Source: Chloroflexota bacterium (lineage in GTDB: Bacteria; Chloroflexota; Anaerolineae; Aggregatilineales; UBA3940). From it: a stretch of DNA of 7,466 bases. Positions 1-5,949 of this stretch are shown here, piece after piece. Positions within the stretch are counted from its first letter, which is position 1, and each line of letters begins with the position of its first letter. Location: NCBI GenBank assembly GCA_010092775.1, contig JAADYZ010000434.1:1-7466 (forward strand), given 5' to 3'. Below the pieces are notes generated by a model that was not told the origin of the DNA, ran no database searches, and was given only the letters and a program-made list of their open reading frames with translations. The translations under genes and the position numbers were made by a program.

Positions 1-513
1 ACCCAGGACATGCTCGGCCTCCAATATCACCTGAGTCATGGTGTGGCGGCGATCCGGGTGCGCCCGTTTAATCAGATTGGACCGGGCCAGAGTCAGCGCT
101 TCGTGGCCCCGGCATTCGCCAGCCAGGTGGCAGCGATCGAGGCTGGTTTACAGGAACCGGTCGTCTACGTGGGGAATCTGGCGGCCAGACGTGACTTTTG
201 CGACGTCCGCGATATGGTGCGAGCGTATACACTGGTGATGAAATTGGGCGAGCCTGGTGCCGTCTACAACATCGGCAGCGGGGTGGCACACAGCATCCGC
301 GACCTGCTGGATGTGCTGTGCGATTTGACGGATGTCGATGTGGAAGTCCGCGAGGATCCGGAGCGTCTGCGGCCCGTCGATGTGCCTGTGGTGGTGTGCG
401 ACGCCAGTAAGGTGCAGGCGACCACCGGATGGCAGCCCGAATTCACCTTTCGCGACTCGCTGCTGGCCGTGCTGGACGACTGCCGCCAGAACGTCGCCAC
501 GTCTGCAAACTAG
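1..513 (+). CDS. rmd: GDP-4-keto-6-deoxy-D-mannose reductase-like SDR, C-terminal part
   Basis: NAD(P)-dependent extended SDR (epimerase/dehydratase family). The gene is cut by the left window edge: the frame is open from base 1 and 170 residues are visible before the TAG stop. Related reductases are about 300-325 residues, so the Rossmann glycine motif and the YxxxK catalytic pair lie upstream and cannot be checked. Visible marks are RPFNQIGPGQ (61-90), RDFCDVRD (190-213), YNIGSG (265-282) and a C-terminal RP..DVP...DASK block (370-411) followed by GWQPEFTF. The RPFN-x-x-GPGQ and RDF-x-DVRD combination is what I associate with RMD, which reduces the Gmd product to GDP-D-rhamnose. The ATG at base 10 is internal and not the true start. 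gmd directly downstream supports the pathway. Alternatives are a GDP-fucose synthase-like enzyme or another sugar epimerase; these are less likely given the motifs. Confidence 0.8.
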   Translation, partial: TQDMLGLQYHLSHGVAAIRVRPFNQIGPGQSQRFVAPAFASQVAAIEAGLQEPVVYVGNLAARRDFCDVRDMVRAYTLVMKLGEPGAVYNIGSGVAHSIRDLLDVLCDLTDVDVEVREDPERLRPVDVPVVVCDASKVQATTGWQPEFTFRDSLLAVLDDCRQNVATSAN

Positions 514-533
514 GCCAAACGTACCGTTTGGTC
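513..533 (+). other. Intergenic hairpin / palindrome between rmd and gmd
   Basis: CCAAACG (515-521), a 3-base spacer TAC, then CGTTTGG (525-531) form a perfect 7-bp inverted repeat immediately after the rmd stop. In RNA it can extend by a G-U pair (514/532) and a G-C pair (513/533). No T-run follows, so it does not look like a standard intrinsic terminator. It sits just upstream of the gmd ribosome binding site (about 541-549). It may be an mRNA processing/stability hairpin or a protein-binding operator; its function is unknown. Confidence 0.5.
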
Positions 534-540
534 CGATTAT

Positions 541-549
541 GGAGAAGGA
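541..549 (+). promoter_or_regulatory. Ribosome binding site of gmd
   Basis: GGAGAAGGA lies 3 nt before the gmd ATG at 553, with its GGAG core 8 nt upstream. It supports this ATG over the nearby out-of-frame ATG at 540. It is the only intergenic Shine-Dalgarno in the nucleotide-sugar part of the cluster, since the next gene uses one inside gmd. Confidence 0.6.
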
Positions 550-552
550 CTT

Positions 553-1539
553 ATGCCGAAAACGGCACTAATCACGGGTATTACCGGCCAAGACGGCTCG
601 TATCTAGCTGAGCTCCTACTCAGCAAAGGATACCGCGTCGTGGGTTTGGTGCGCCGCACGAGCACGATCAACTTTGAGCGCATTGGTCACATTCAACACG
701 ATATTAATCTGGTGTCAGGTGATATGCTTGACCAGACCTCACTGATGCGCGTATTGGAAGACTATCAACCAGAAGAAGTGTATAACCTCGCGGCGCAGAG
801 CTTCGTGCAAACATCTTGGGCGCAGCCGGTTTTTACCGGCGAAGTAACTGCATTGGGTGTCACCCGCCTGCTCGACGCGATCCGAGCCGTGAATTCGTCG
901 ATACGCTTTTATCAGGCCTCCAGCTCCGAGATGTTCGGCAAAGTCCGAGAGGTGCCACAGCGTGAGACGACACCTTTCTATCCACGCAGCCCCTACGGCG
1001 TCGCGAAGGTGTACGGGCATTGGATCACGGTGAACTACCGCGAGAGCTACGACCTGCATGCAACCAGTGGCATTCTCTTCAATCATGAGTCGCCGCGACG
1101 CGGCCTCGAGTTTGTGACCCGCAAAGTGACCGACGCCGTCGCACGGATCAAGCTGGGCTTGACGGATGATCTTCCGCTGGGTAACTTGGACTCGCGCCGC
1201 GACTGGGGTTTTGCAGGCGACTATGTGAAAGCCATGTGGTTAATGCTGCAACAGGACGAGCCAGACGACTATGTGATCTCAACAGGCGCCACCTACTCTG
1301 TACAAGAATTGGTTGAGGCAGCCTTTAACTATGTGGACCTTGATTGGACGGCCTACGTCCGGCAGGACCCACGCTTCATGCGCCCAGCCGAAGTCGACTT
1401 GCTGGTAGGTGATGCCAGTAAAGCCAAAAAGATGCTCAACTGGGAGCCTGAGGTCACCTTTGACGAACTGATCCACATGATGGTGGATGCTGATATTGAG
1501 CGACATCAGAAGCGGCTAAAGCTAGAGGAGCAAGCATGA
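553..1539 (+). CDS. gmd: GDP-mannose 4,6-dehydratase
   Basis: Converts GDP-D-mannose to GDP-4-keto-6-deoxy-D-mannose (EC 4.2.1.47), the shared precursor of GDP-D-rhamnose, GDP-L-fucose and related sugars; cytoplasmic, NADP-dependent extended SDR. At 328 residues it matches the shorter bacterial Gmd enzymes. Visible motifs in order are the cofactor loop GITGQDG (residues 9-15), RRTSTIN (34-40), NLAAQSFV (78-85), SSSEMFG (123-129), SPYGVAK with catalytic Y148 and K152, LFNHESPRRG (175-184), and RRDWGFAGDYV (215-225). The serine/glutamate of SSSEMFG sit where the catalytic Ser/Thr and Glu are expected, so all key residues appear present. The C-terminal RPAEVDLLVGDASK resembles the equivalent block of the reductase encoded just upstream, as expected for related SDRs. 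The start at 553 has a good Shine-Dalgarno, and the 3' end overlaps the next gene by ATGA. Bases 661-780 are noticeably AT-richer than the upstream gene. Confidence 0.96.
   Translation: MPKTALITGITGQDGSYLAELLLSKGYRVVGLVRRTSTINFERIGHIQHDINLVSGDMLDQTSLMRVLEDYQPEEVYNLAAQSFVQTSWAQPVFTGEVTALGVTRLLDAIRAVNSSIRFYQASSSEMFGKVREVPQRETTPFYPRSPYGVAKVYGHWITVNYRESYDLHATSGILFNHESPRRGLEFVTRKVTDAVARIKLGLTDDLPLGNLDSRRDWGFAGDYVKAMWLMLQQDEPDDYVISTGATYSVQELVEAAFNYVDLDWTAYVRQDPRFMRPAEVDLLVGDASKAKKMLNWEPEVTFDELIHMMVDADIERHQKRLKLEEQA
1524..1530 (+). promoter_or_regulatory. Ribosome binding site of the phosphohexomutase gene, inside gmd
   Basis: AGAGGAG lies within the last codons of gmd, 5 nt before the ATG at 1536. 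Together with the ATGA stop/start overlap it fixes the start of the downstream gene and suggests translational coupling to gmd. Confidence 0.6.
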
Positions 1540-2960
1540 CCTTTCAGATCAAGTTTGGCACGGACGGCTGGCGCGGGGCAATTGCAGAGGACTACACCTT
1601 CGACAACCTGAGGCGCTGTGCTCAGGGATTCGCCACTTATTTGCTGCAACATGAGGGGGCAGAAAAAGGCGCGGTGGTCGGTTACGACCGGCGCTTCAAC
1701 TCGGAGCACTTTGGGGCCGCCGCAGCCGAGGTATTGGCGGGAAACGGCATCAAGGTTTGGCTGACCGAGGACGCTACCCCTCCCCCGGTGCTCTCATTCA
1801 GTGTGCCACATCACGGCGCGGCGGGCGCGATTAACATCACTGCCAGCCACAATCCACCCACTGACAACGGCTTCAAAGTGCGCGATCACAACGGTGGCGC
1901 GGTTGCTCCCGATGGCCTGCGCGAGATCGAAAGCCTAATCCCGCCGATCGAAGAGGTCAAGCGGATGCCGCTGGCGGAGGCCATGCACAATGGGATGATC
2001 GAATACTTCGATCCGACCGAAGCATACATTGAGCGTGTTAAGACCTTGGTCGATGTGGAACCCATTAAGCAGGCGGGGCTGAAGATCGTGGTCGATGCGA
2101 TGTGGGGGAATGGCTACGGCTGGCTTCCACGCATTTTGGACGGCGGCAGCACGACGATCCATGAAATCCACAACGTGCGCAATCCAATCTTCCCTGAGAT
2201 GAAGCGCCCTGAGCCGATCCCGCCGAATGTGGATGTGGGTCTGCAAACGACCGTAGATCAAAAAGCAGACGTGCTAATCATCTATGATGGCGATGCTGAC
2301 CGGGTTGGTGCTGGCACAGAGGCGGGAGAATTCATCAATCAATTGCAGATGTATGCCTTGCTAGCCCTCTATTTGCTCGAAGAGCGAGAGCAGCGAGGCG
2401 ACATCGTGAAGACGCTTTCAACCACGACTATGCTCAACAAGCTGGGTCACATGTACGATGTACCGGTCCATGAGACGGGTGTCGGCTTTAAGTATGTGGC
2501 CCCCAAGATGGTCGAGACAGACGCCCTCATCGGTGGTGAGGAAAGCGGTGGCTTTGCTTTCCGTGGCCACGTGCCAGAGCGTGACGGGATCGTTGCAAGC
2601 CTGTTCCTGCTGGACTTCATGGTCCGGACGGGCAAGAAGCCATCCGAATTGATTGACCATCTCTATAGCAAGGTGGGGGCCCACTTCTATAAGCGTGTTG
2701 ACACCCGCCTGCAAAGCCAGGAACAAAAAGAGGAAATTCGCCAACGGGTGTCTGAAGCCAAGCCTGAATCGATCGCTGGTCTGAAGATGACAGACATCAA
2801 CACGACAGATGGCTTCCGATTTAGCATGGAAGACGGCGGCTGGCTCTTGATCCGCTTTTCGGGTACGGAGCCCTTGATCCGTGTGTACTGCGAGACGACC
2901 CATGAAGATAAGGTGGACCCGATCATCGAAGCAGGTATGGAACTGGCTGGTCTGGCCTAA
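1536..2960 (+). CDS. Phosphoglucomutase/phosphomannomutase family protein
   Basis: Alpha-D-phosphohexomutase that moves phosphate between C6 and C1 of a hexose phosphate; 474 residues, a usual length for the family. All four signature regions are intact: the N-terminal FGTDGWRG (residues 7-14), the active-site phosphoserine loop TASHNPP (102-108, S104), the magnesium loop DGDADR (251-256), the sugar-specificity loop GEESGG (334-339), and the phosphate-binding RFSGTEP (440-446). Placed directly after gmd with an ATGA overlap, it most simply makes mannose-1-phosphate for GDP-mannose synthesis. However, GEESGG and DGDADR look more like phosphoglucomutase-type loops than the GEMSGH and DGDGDR of AlgC-type PMM/PGM, so glucose-1-phosphate production or dual activity is equally possible. 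A mannose-1-phosphate guanylyltransferase, needed to link this enzyme to Gmd, is not in the window. I therefore give no gene symbol. The family call is firm and the substrate call is not. Confidence 0.93.
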   Translation: MTFQIKFGTDGWRGAIAEDYTFDNLRRCAQGFATYLLQHEGAEKGAVVGYDRRFNSEHFGAAAAEVLAGNGIKVWLTEDATPPPVLSFSVPHHGAAGAINITASHNPPTDNGFKVRDHNGGAVAPDGLREIESLIPPIEEVKRMPLAEAMHNGMIEYFDPTEAYIERVKTLVDVEPIKQAGLKIVVDAMWGNGYGWLPRILDGGSTTIHEIHNVRNPIFPEMKRPEPIPPNVDVGLQTTVDQKADVLIIYDGDADRVGAGTEAGEFINQLQMYALLALYLLEEREQRGDIVKTLSTTTMLNKLGHMYDVPVHETGVGFKYVAPKMVETDALIGGEESGGFAFRGHVPERDGIVASLFLLDFMVRTGKKPSELIDHLYSKVGAHFYKRVDTRLQSQEQKEEIRQRVSEAKPESIAGLKMTDINTTDGFRFSMEDGGWLLIRFSGTEPLIRVYCETTHEDKVDPIIEAGMELAGLA

Positions 2961-2964
2961 GGAG
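2959..2964 (+). promoter_or_regulatory. Ribosome binding site of the TatD-family gene
   Basis: AAGGAG overlaps the stop codon of the phosphohexomutase gene. It is 8 nt from the ATG at 2973 and 11 nt from the second ATG at 2976, so the first ATG is favoured. The overlap with the upstream stop implies co-translation of the two genes. Confidence 0.6.
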
Positions 2965-2972
2965 CTTGCCTG

Positions 2973-3782
2973 ATGATGCTGGTCGATACCCACTGCCATC
3001 TCGACTTCCATCAATTCGACGCGGACCGCGAGGCGGTTGTCGAACGGGCCTTGGAAGCAGGTGTGCTGCGGATTCTCATTCCGGGGATCGACCTTGAAAC
3101 GAGCCGGGCGGCCATCCGTCTGAGTGAACAGTATGACTGCGTCGTGGCGGCAGTGGGCATCCACCCCAATAACGTGGCGGAGAGCAAACTGCCGCTCAAC
3201 GCAGTGATTGCCGAATTGAGCCAACTCGCCGCCCACGAACAAGTCTTCGCGATTGGCGAGATTGGCCTGGACTACTATTGGGACAAAACACCCCCGGTAA
3301 CACAGCACCGCTGGTTCGACGCCCAACTCTCTCTTGCCAACGACTTAGCCCTACCCGTGATTATTCACAATCGGGAGGCTACTGACGATACGGTCGCCCA
3401 ACTGCTGCGCTGGGTTGAGGGCGGTCTGCCACAGGCGCTTAGTCAGCGTCCGGGCGTGCTGCACTCCTATTCAGGCGACTGGGACGCGGCCCAGACGGTG
3501 ATCGATCTGGGGTTCTGTCTGGGGTTTACCGGGCCCGTGACCTATAAGAACGCCAACATGATGCGGGAAGTGGCTGAGAAGATGCCCTTCGACCGAATGC
3601 TAATCGAGACGGATGCGCCGTTCCTGACGCCTAAACCCCATCGCGGCGATCGCAATGAGCCGGCCTACGTGCGCTACGTAGCTGAGCGCCTCGCGGAGGT
3701 GAAGGGCCTCAGCCCGAAGCAAATCGGTGATCGAACGACGCGCAACGCGGCCACGCTGTTTGGCTGGACGGACCTGGTCTAG
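2973..3782 (+). CDS. tatD: TatD-family metal-dependent hydrolase (deoxyribonuclease)
   Basis: Member of the amidohydrolase-fold TatD/YcfH family, cytoplasmic enzymes with 3' exonuclease or related phosphodiesterase activity linked to DNA repair and degradation. The 269-residue length is typical. The metal-ligand set is complete: DTHCHLD with H7 and H9, GEIGLD with E96, IIHNR with H132, LHSYSGD with H164, and the C-terminal LIETDAPFLTP with D214, followed by the usual HRG...NEP stretch (223-230). Nothing suggests loss of activity. It starts 12 nt after the phosphohexomutase stop and ends 2 nt before the GT2 start, so it is embedded in the transcription unit and not at its edge. No role of TatD in glycan synthesis is known to me; co-location may be simple operon hitchhiking. 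The symbol is a family-level label, since bacterial TatD paralogues are hard to tell apart from sequence alone. Confidence 0.93.
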   Translation: MMLVDTHCHLDFHQFDADREAVVERALEAGVLRILIPGIDLETSRAAIRLSEQYDCVVAAVGIHPNNVAESKLPLNAVIAELSQLAAHEQVFAIGEIGLDYYWDKTPPVTQHRWFDAQLSLANDLALPVIIHNREATDDTVAQLLRWVEGGLPQALSQRPGVLHSYSGDWDAAQTVIDLGFCLGFTGPVTYKNANMMREVAEKMPFDRMLIETDAPFLTPKPHRGDRNEPAYVRYVAERLAEVKGLSPKQIGDRTTRNAATLFGWTDLV

Positions 3783-3784
3783 CA

Positions 3785-4741
3785 ATGATCCGCGTTGACA
3801 ATAGTCCGATTGACAATCTGCCAGAGCTTTCACTGGTGATCGTGAGCTGGAATGTGCGCGATCTTTTGGTTGATTGCCTGGCCAGCGTCTTCAGATCGAC
3901 ACTTGACCTAGAAGTTATCGTGGTTGATGCGGCCTCTAGCGATGGCAGCGCTGAGATGGTCAGCGAGCACTTCCCTGAGGTCCGGCTGATTGAGCCAGGC
4001 TACAACACGGGTTTCACCAAGGGCAACAACCTTGGGATCGAGCAGGCAAGTGGTCGGCTAATCGGGCTGCTGAATCCTGATACGGATGTGATAGACGACG
4101 CCTTAGCAGCGCTGGTGGCATTTCTTGAGGAGCGCCCCGAAGTGGGGATAGTTGGGCCGCAACTCTTGAACGACGACGGCAGTGTGCAATCCTCACGGCG
4201 GCGTTTCCCGACCTTGCTAACCGGGCTCTTTGAGAGTACCTGGCTGGAACCGATGGCACCCCGATCGGTGCTCCGGCACTATCGTGTCCTCGATCGTGAG
4301 GATGATCAGCTTCAGCCAGTTGATTGGGTGACCGGCGCTGCGCTGATTGCTCGCCGCGAACTCTTTGAGGAGGTCGGCCTGCTTGACGAAGGCTTCTTCA
4401 TGTATTCAGAGGAATTGGACTGGCAGCGACGCGTGAAAGCTAGTGGGTGGGAAATCTGGTATGAACCACAGGCTCAAATCGTCCACTATGGGGGGAAGTC
4501 GAGCGAGCAAGTCGTCGCCCAGCGCGACATCTATTTCCACACGAGTAAGATTCGCTATTTCAGCAAGTATCATGGGCGCTTGGCCGGACAGCTTCTCCGC
4601 GTCTTCTTGCTGGCCAATTACGCCTGGCAGATCATGATCGAAAGTGTCAAAGGGTTGCTGGGCCATCGGCGCACACTTCGCGCGGAGCGCGTGTCTGCTT
4701 ATAGACAAGTGCTTCGCTCAGGGCTAAAGGTGACTTCATGA
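3785..4741 (+). CDS. Glycosyltransferase family 2, rhamnosyltransferase-like
   Basis: Inverting GT-A-fold transferase of 318 residues, probably acting at the inner face of the membrane on a lipid-linked acceptor. Visible marks are LSLVIVSWN (residues 16-23, first beta strand), VVDAASSDGS (46-55, nucleotide binding), the NTGFTKGNN loop (74-82), LLNPDT (95-100, the DxD-equivalent position), DWVTGAALIARRELFEEVG (180-198), and EELDWQRR (209-216, region of the catalytic base). This layout is the WbbL-like type often annotated as rhamnosyltransferase. A hydrophobic, possibly amphipathic C-terminal stretch (about 268-292) may attach it to the membrane. It begins 2 nt after the TatD stop with only a weak Shine-Dalgarno, suggesting coupled translation, and overlaps the next gene by ATGA. 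With a GDP-D-rhamnose pathway upstream, a deoxyhexose donor is plausible, but the donor cannot be read from the sequence; many GT2 proteins of this type use dTDP-L-rhamnose. Confidence 0.9.
   Translation: MIRVDNSPIDNLPELSLVIVSWNVRDLLVDCLASVFRSTLDLEVIVVDAASSDGSAEMVSEHFPEVRLIEPGYNTGFTKGNNLGIEQASGRLIGLLNPDTDVIDDALAALVAFLEERPEVGIVGPQLLNDDGSVQSSRRRFPTLLTGLFESTWLEPMAPRSVLRHYRVLDREDDQLQPVDWVTGAALIARRELFEEVGLLDEGFFMYSEELDWQRRVKASGWEIWYEPQAQIVHYGGKSSEQVVAQRDIYFHTSKIRYFSKYHGRLAGQLLRVFLLANYAWQIMIESVKGLLGHRRTLRAERVSAYRQVLRSGLKVTS
4726..4733 (+). promoter_or_regulatory. Ribosome binding site of the GT4 gene, inside the GT2 gene
   Basis: AAAGGTGA lies in the last codons of the GT2 gene, 4 nt before the ATG at 4738. 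The stop of the upstream gene and this start share ATGA, so this site supports the chosen start and coupled translation. Confidence 0.5.
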
Positions 4742-5877
4742 GGATCGGACTGATCACAGGGGAGTATCCCCCAATGGAAGGCGGCGTTGGCGCTTACACA
4801 CGCGTTCTGGGGCGAGCCCTGGCCGACCTTGGGCATGAAATCCATGTGTTCACGCGGGAAGAAGCGGTGAACGCTAGCGAACATCGTGTCACCGTAACCT
4901 CGGCAGCGGCACGGCCCTGGAACCGTCGGACTTTCCGGCAGATTCAAGACTGGATCGCTCGGAACAGTCTGGACATTGCACACATCCAGTTTCAGACGGC
5001 GGCCTATGACATGCAGCCAGCGATCCACCGGCTGCCCGCTCAGCTTGACTGCCCCGTCGTTGTGACCTTTCACGATTTACGCGAGCCTTATCTCTTCCCA
5101 AAAGCGGGTCCGGTTCGCGATCAGTTGATGAACAAGCTGGCGATGGATGCTCAGGCGGTAATAGCGATCGACCGGACAGATGAACGTGTCTTGGTTGATG
5201 AGTGGCAGCATCCGAATGTGAGTTGGATTCCGATCGGCAGCAACATCGCCACGCGCACGCCACCGGGCTTCGATCGGGAGGGCTGGCGGCAAGAGATGGG
5301 CGTTCAAGACTTCGAACTCCTGTTGTCCTATTTTGGCTTTCTCAATGAGAGTAAAGGTGTGCTGATTTTGATCCGGGCGTTGGCCAATTTGGTGGGCGAT
5401 AATGTTCCGGCCAAGCTGCTGATGATCGGTGGCCGCTCTGGAGCTAGCGACCCGACTAACGCCGAATATGGGGCCAAAGTCGATGCACTGATAGATGACC
5501 TAGGGATGGCCGACCGGGTCATCTGGACAGGATTTGTGTCAGATGAGGACGTTAGCGCTTATCTCTATACCAGTGACGTTACCGTGCTGCCCTACCTGGA
5601 TGGGGTATCGCTGCGGCGCGGCAGCTTAATGGCAGCGCTCGCACATGGCCGTCCGGTTGTAACAACCTATCCTATTGAACCAATCCACGAGATTGAAGAG
5701 GCGCTCGTGTTAGCTCAAGCCGGTAATCCACATGACTTAAGTGAGGCCATCAAGCGCCTGTGGATCAACTTCTTGCGGCTGCGCCAGTTGGGCCGGGCTG
5801 CGGAGCGTGTCATCGAGCCGTTCATGTGGCCGGTCATCGCCGAGCAGACTGTTGCGGTCTACGAGAGCCTCAGCTAG
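4738..5877 (+). CDS. Glycosyltransferase family 4-like (GT-B fold), variant active-site motifs
   Basis: A 379-residue GT-B transferase expected to work in the cytoplasm on a sugar-nucleotide donor. The N-terminal acceptor domain opens with LITGEYPPMEGGVGAYTR (residues 5-22), whose GGVG loop is typical of GT4, followed by a LGHEIHVFT strand (31-39) and VVVTFHDLREP (107-117). The donor domain includes FGFLNESKG (199-207), WTGFVSDEDVSAYL (263-276), VTVLPY (281-286) and LRRGSLMAALAHGRPVVTT (292-310). Two canonical GT4 features are altered: the usual G-R-L before KG reads G200-F201-L202, and the E-x7-E pair aligns to S291 and A299. The fold and flanking motifs are otherwise well kept, so this looks like a coherent variant subfamily and not a decayed gene. 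It overlaps the GT2 gene by ATGA, and the two probably act successively on one glycan. Donor and acceptor are unknown. Confidence 0.88.
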   Translation: MRIGLITGEYPPMEGGVGAYTRVLGRALADLGHEIHVFTREEAVNASEHRVTVTSAAARPWNRRTFRQIQDWIARNSLDIAHIQFQTAAYDMQPAIHRLPAQLDCPVVVTFHDLREPYLFPKAGPVRDQLMNKLAMDAQAVIAIDRTDERVLVDEWQHPNVSWIPIGSNIATRTPPGFDREGWRQEMGVQDFELLLSYFGFLNESKGVLILIRALANLVGDNVPAKLLMIGGRSGASDPTNAEYGAKVDALIDDLGMADRVIWTGFVSDEDVSAYLYTSDVTVLPYLDGVSLRRGSLMAALAHGRPVVTTYPIEPIHEIEEALVLAQAGNPHDLSEAIKRLWINFLRLRQLGRAAERVIEPFMWPVIAEQTVAVYESLS

Positions 5878-5884
5878 GCAGACC

Positions 5885-5914
5885 TTGCCGAACGTCCGCG
5901 CCCTCTTGTATACT
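5885..5914 (+). promoter_or_regulatory. Candidate sigma70-like promoter for the membrane protein gene
   Basis: TTGCCG (5885-5890) and TATACT (5909-5914) are separated by 18 nt and match the TTGACA/TATAAT consensus at 4 and 5 of 6 positions. Transcription would begin near 5921, leaving about 30 nt before the ATG at 5950. It lies in the largest intergenic gap of the window. The assignment rests on consensus match alone, and short matches occur by chance. Confidence 0.3.
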
Positions 5915-5949
5915 CCCTCGTCGTTTCGCTAGCCAGACTGCGTAGATTG

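Noticed and set aside
10..513. A complete small protein starting at the ATG at base 10
   Set aside because: The frame is open back to base 1 and the protein begins in the middle of an SDR fold, so it is the 3' end of a longer gene and not a complete one.
513..533. Intrinsic terminator after the rmd-like gene
   Set aside because: The stem is real but short (7 perfect pairs), moderately GC-rich and lacks a following T-run; gmd follows in the same pathway. Kept as an unassigned hairpin.
2418..3326. 302-codon open frame on the minus strand across the mutase/TatD junction
   Set aside because: It lies antisense to two genes that both have complete catalytic motifs and good starts; its translation shows no recognisable family features and is rich in His/Arg/Gln as expected for an antisense shadow.
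4738..5877. GT4 gene as a pseudogene because key glutamates are missing
   Set aside because: Full length, intact frame, Shine-Dalgarno, and all surrounding motifs are retained; the changes look like a consistent subfamily variant.
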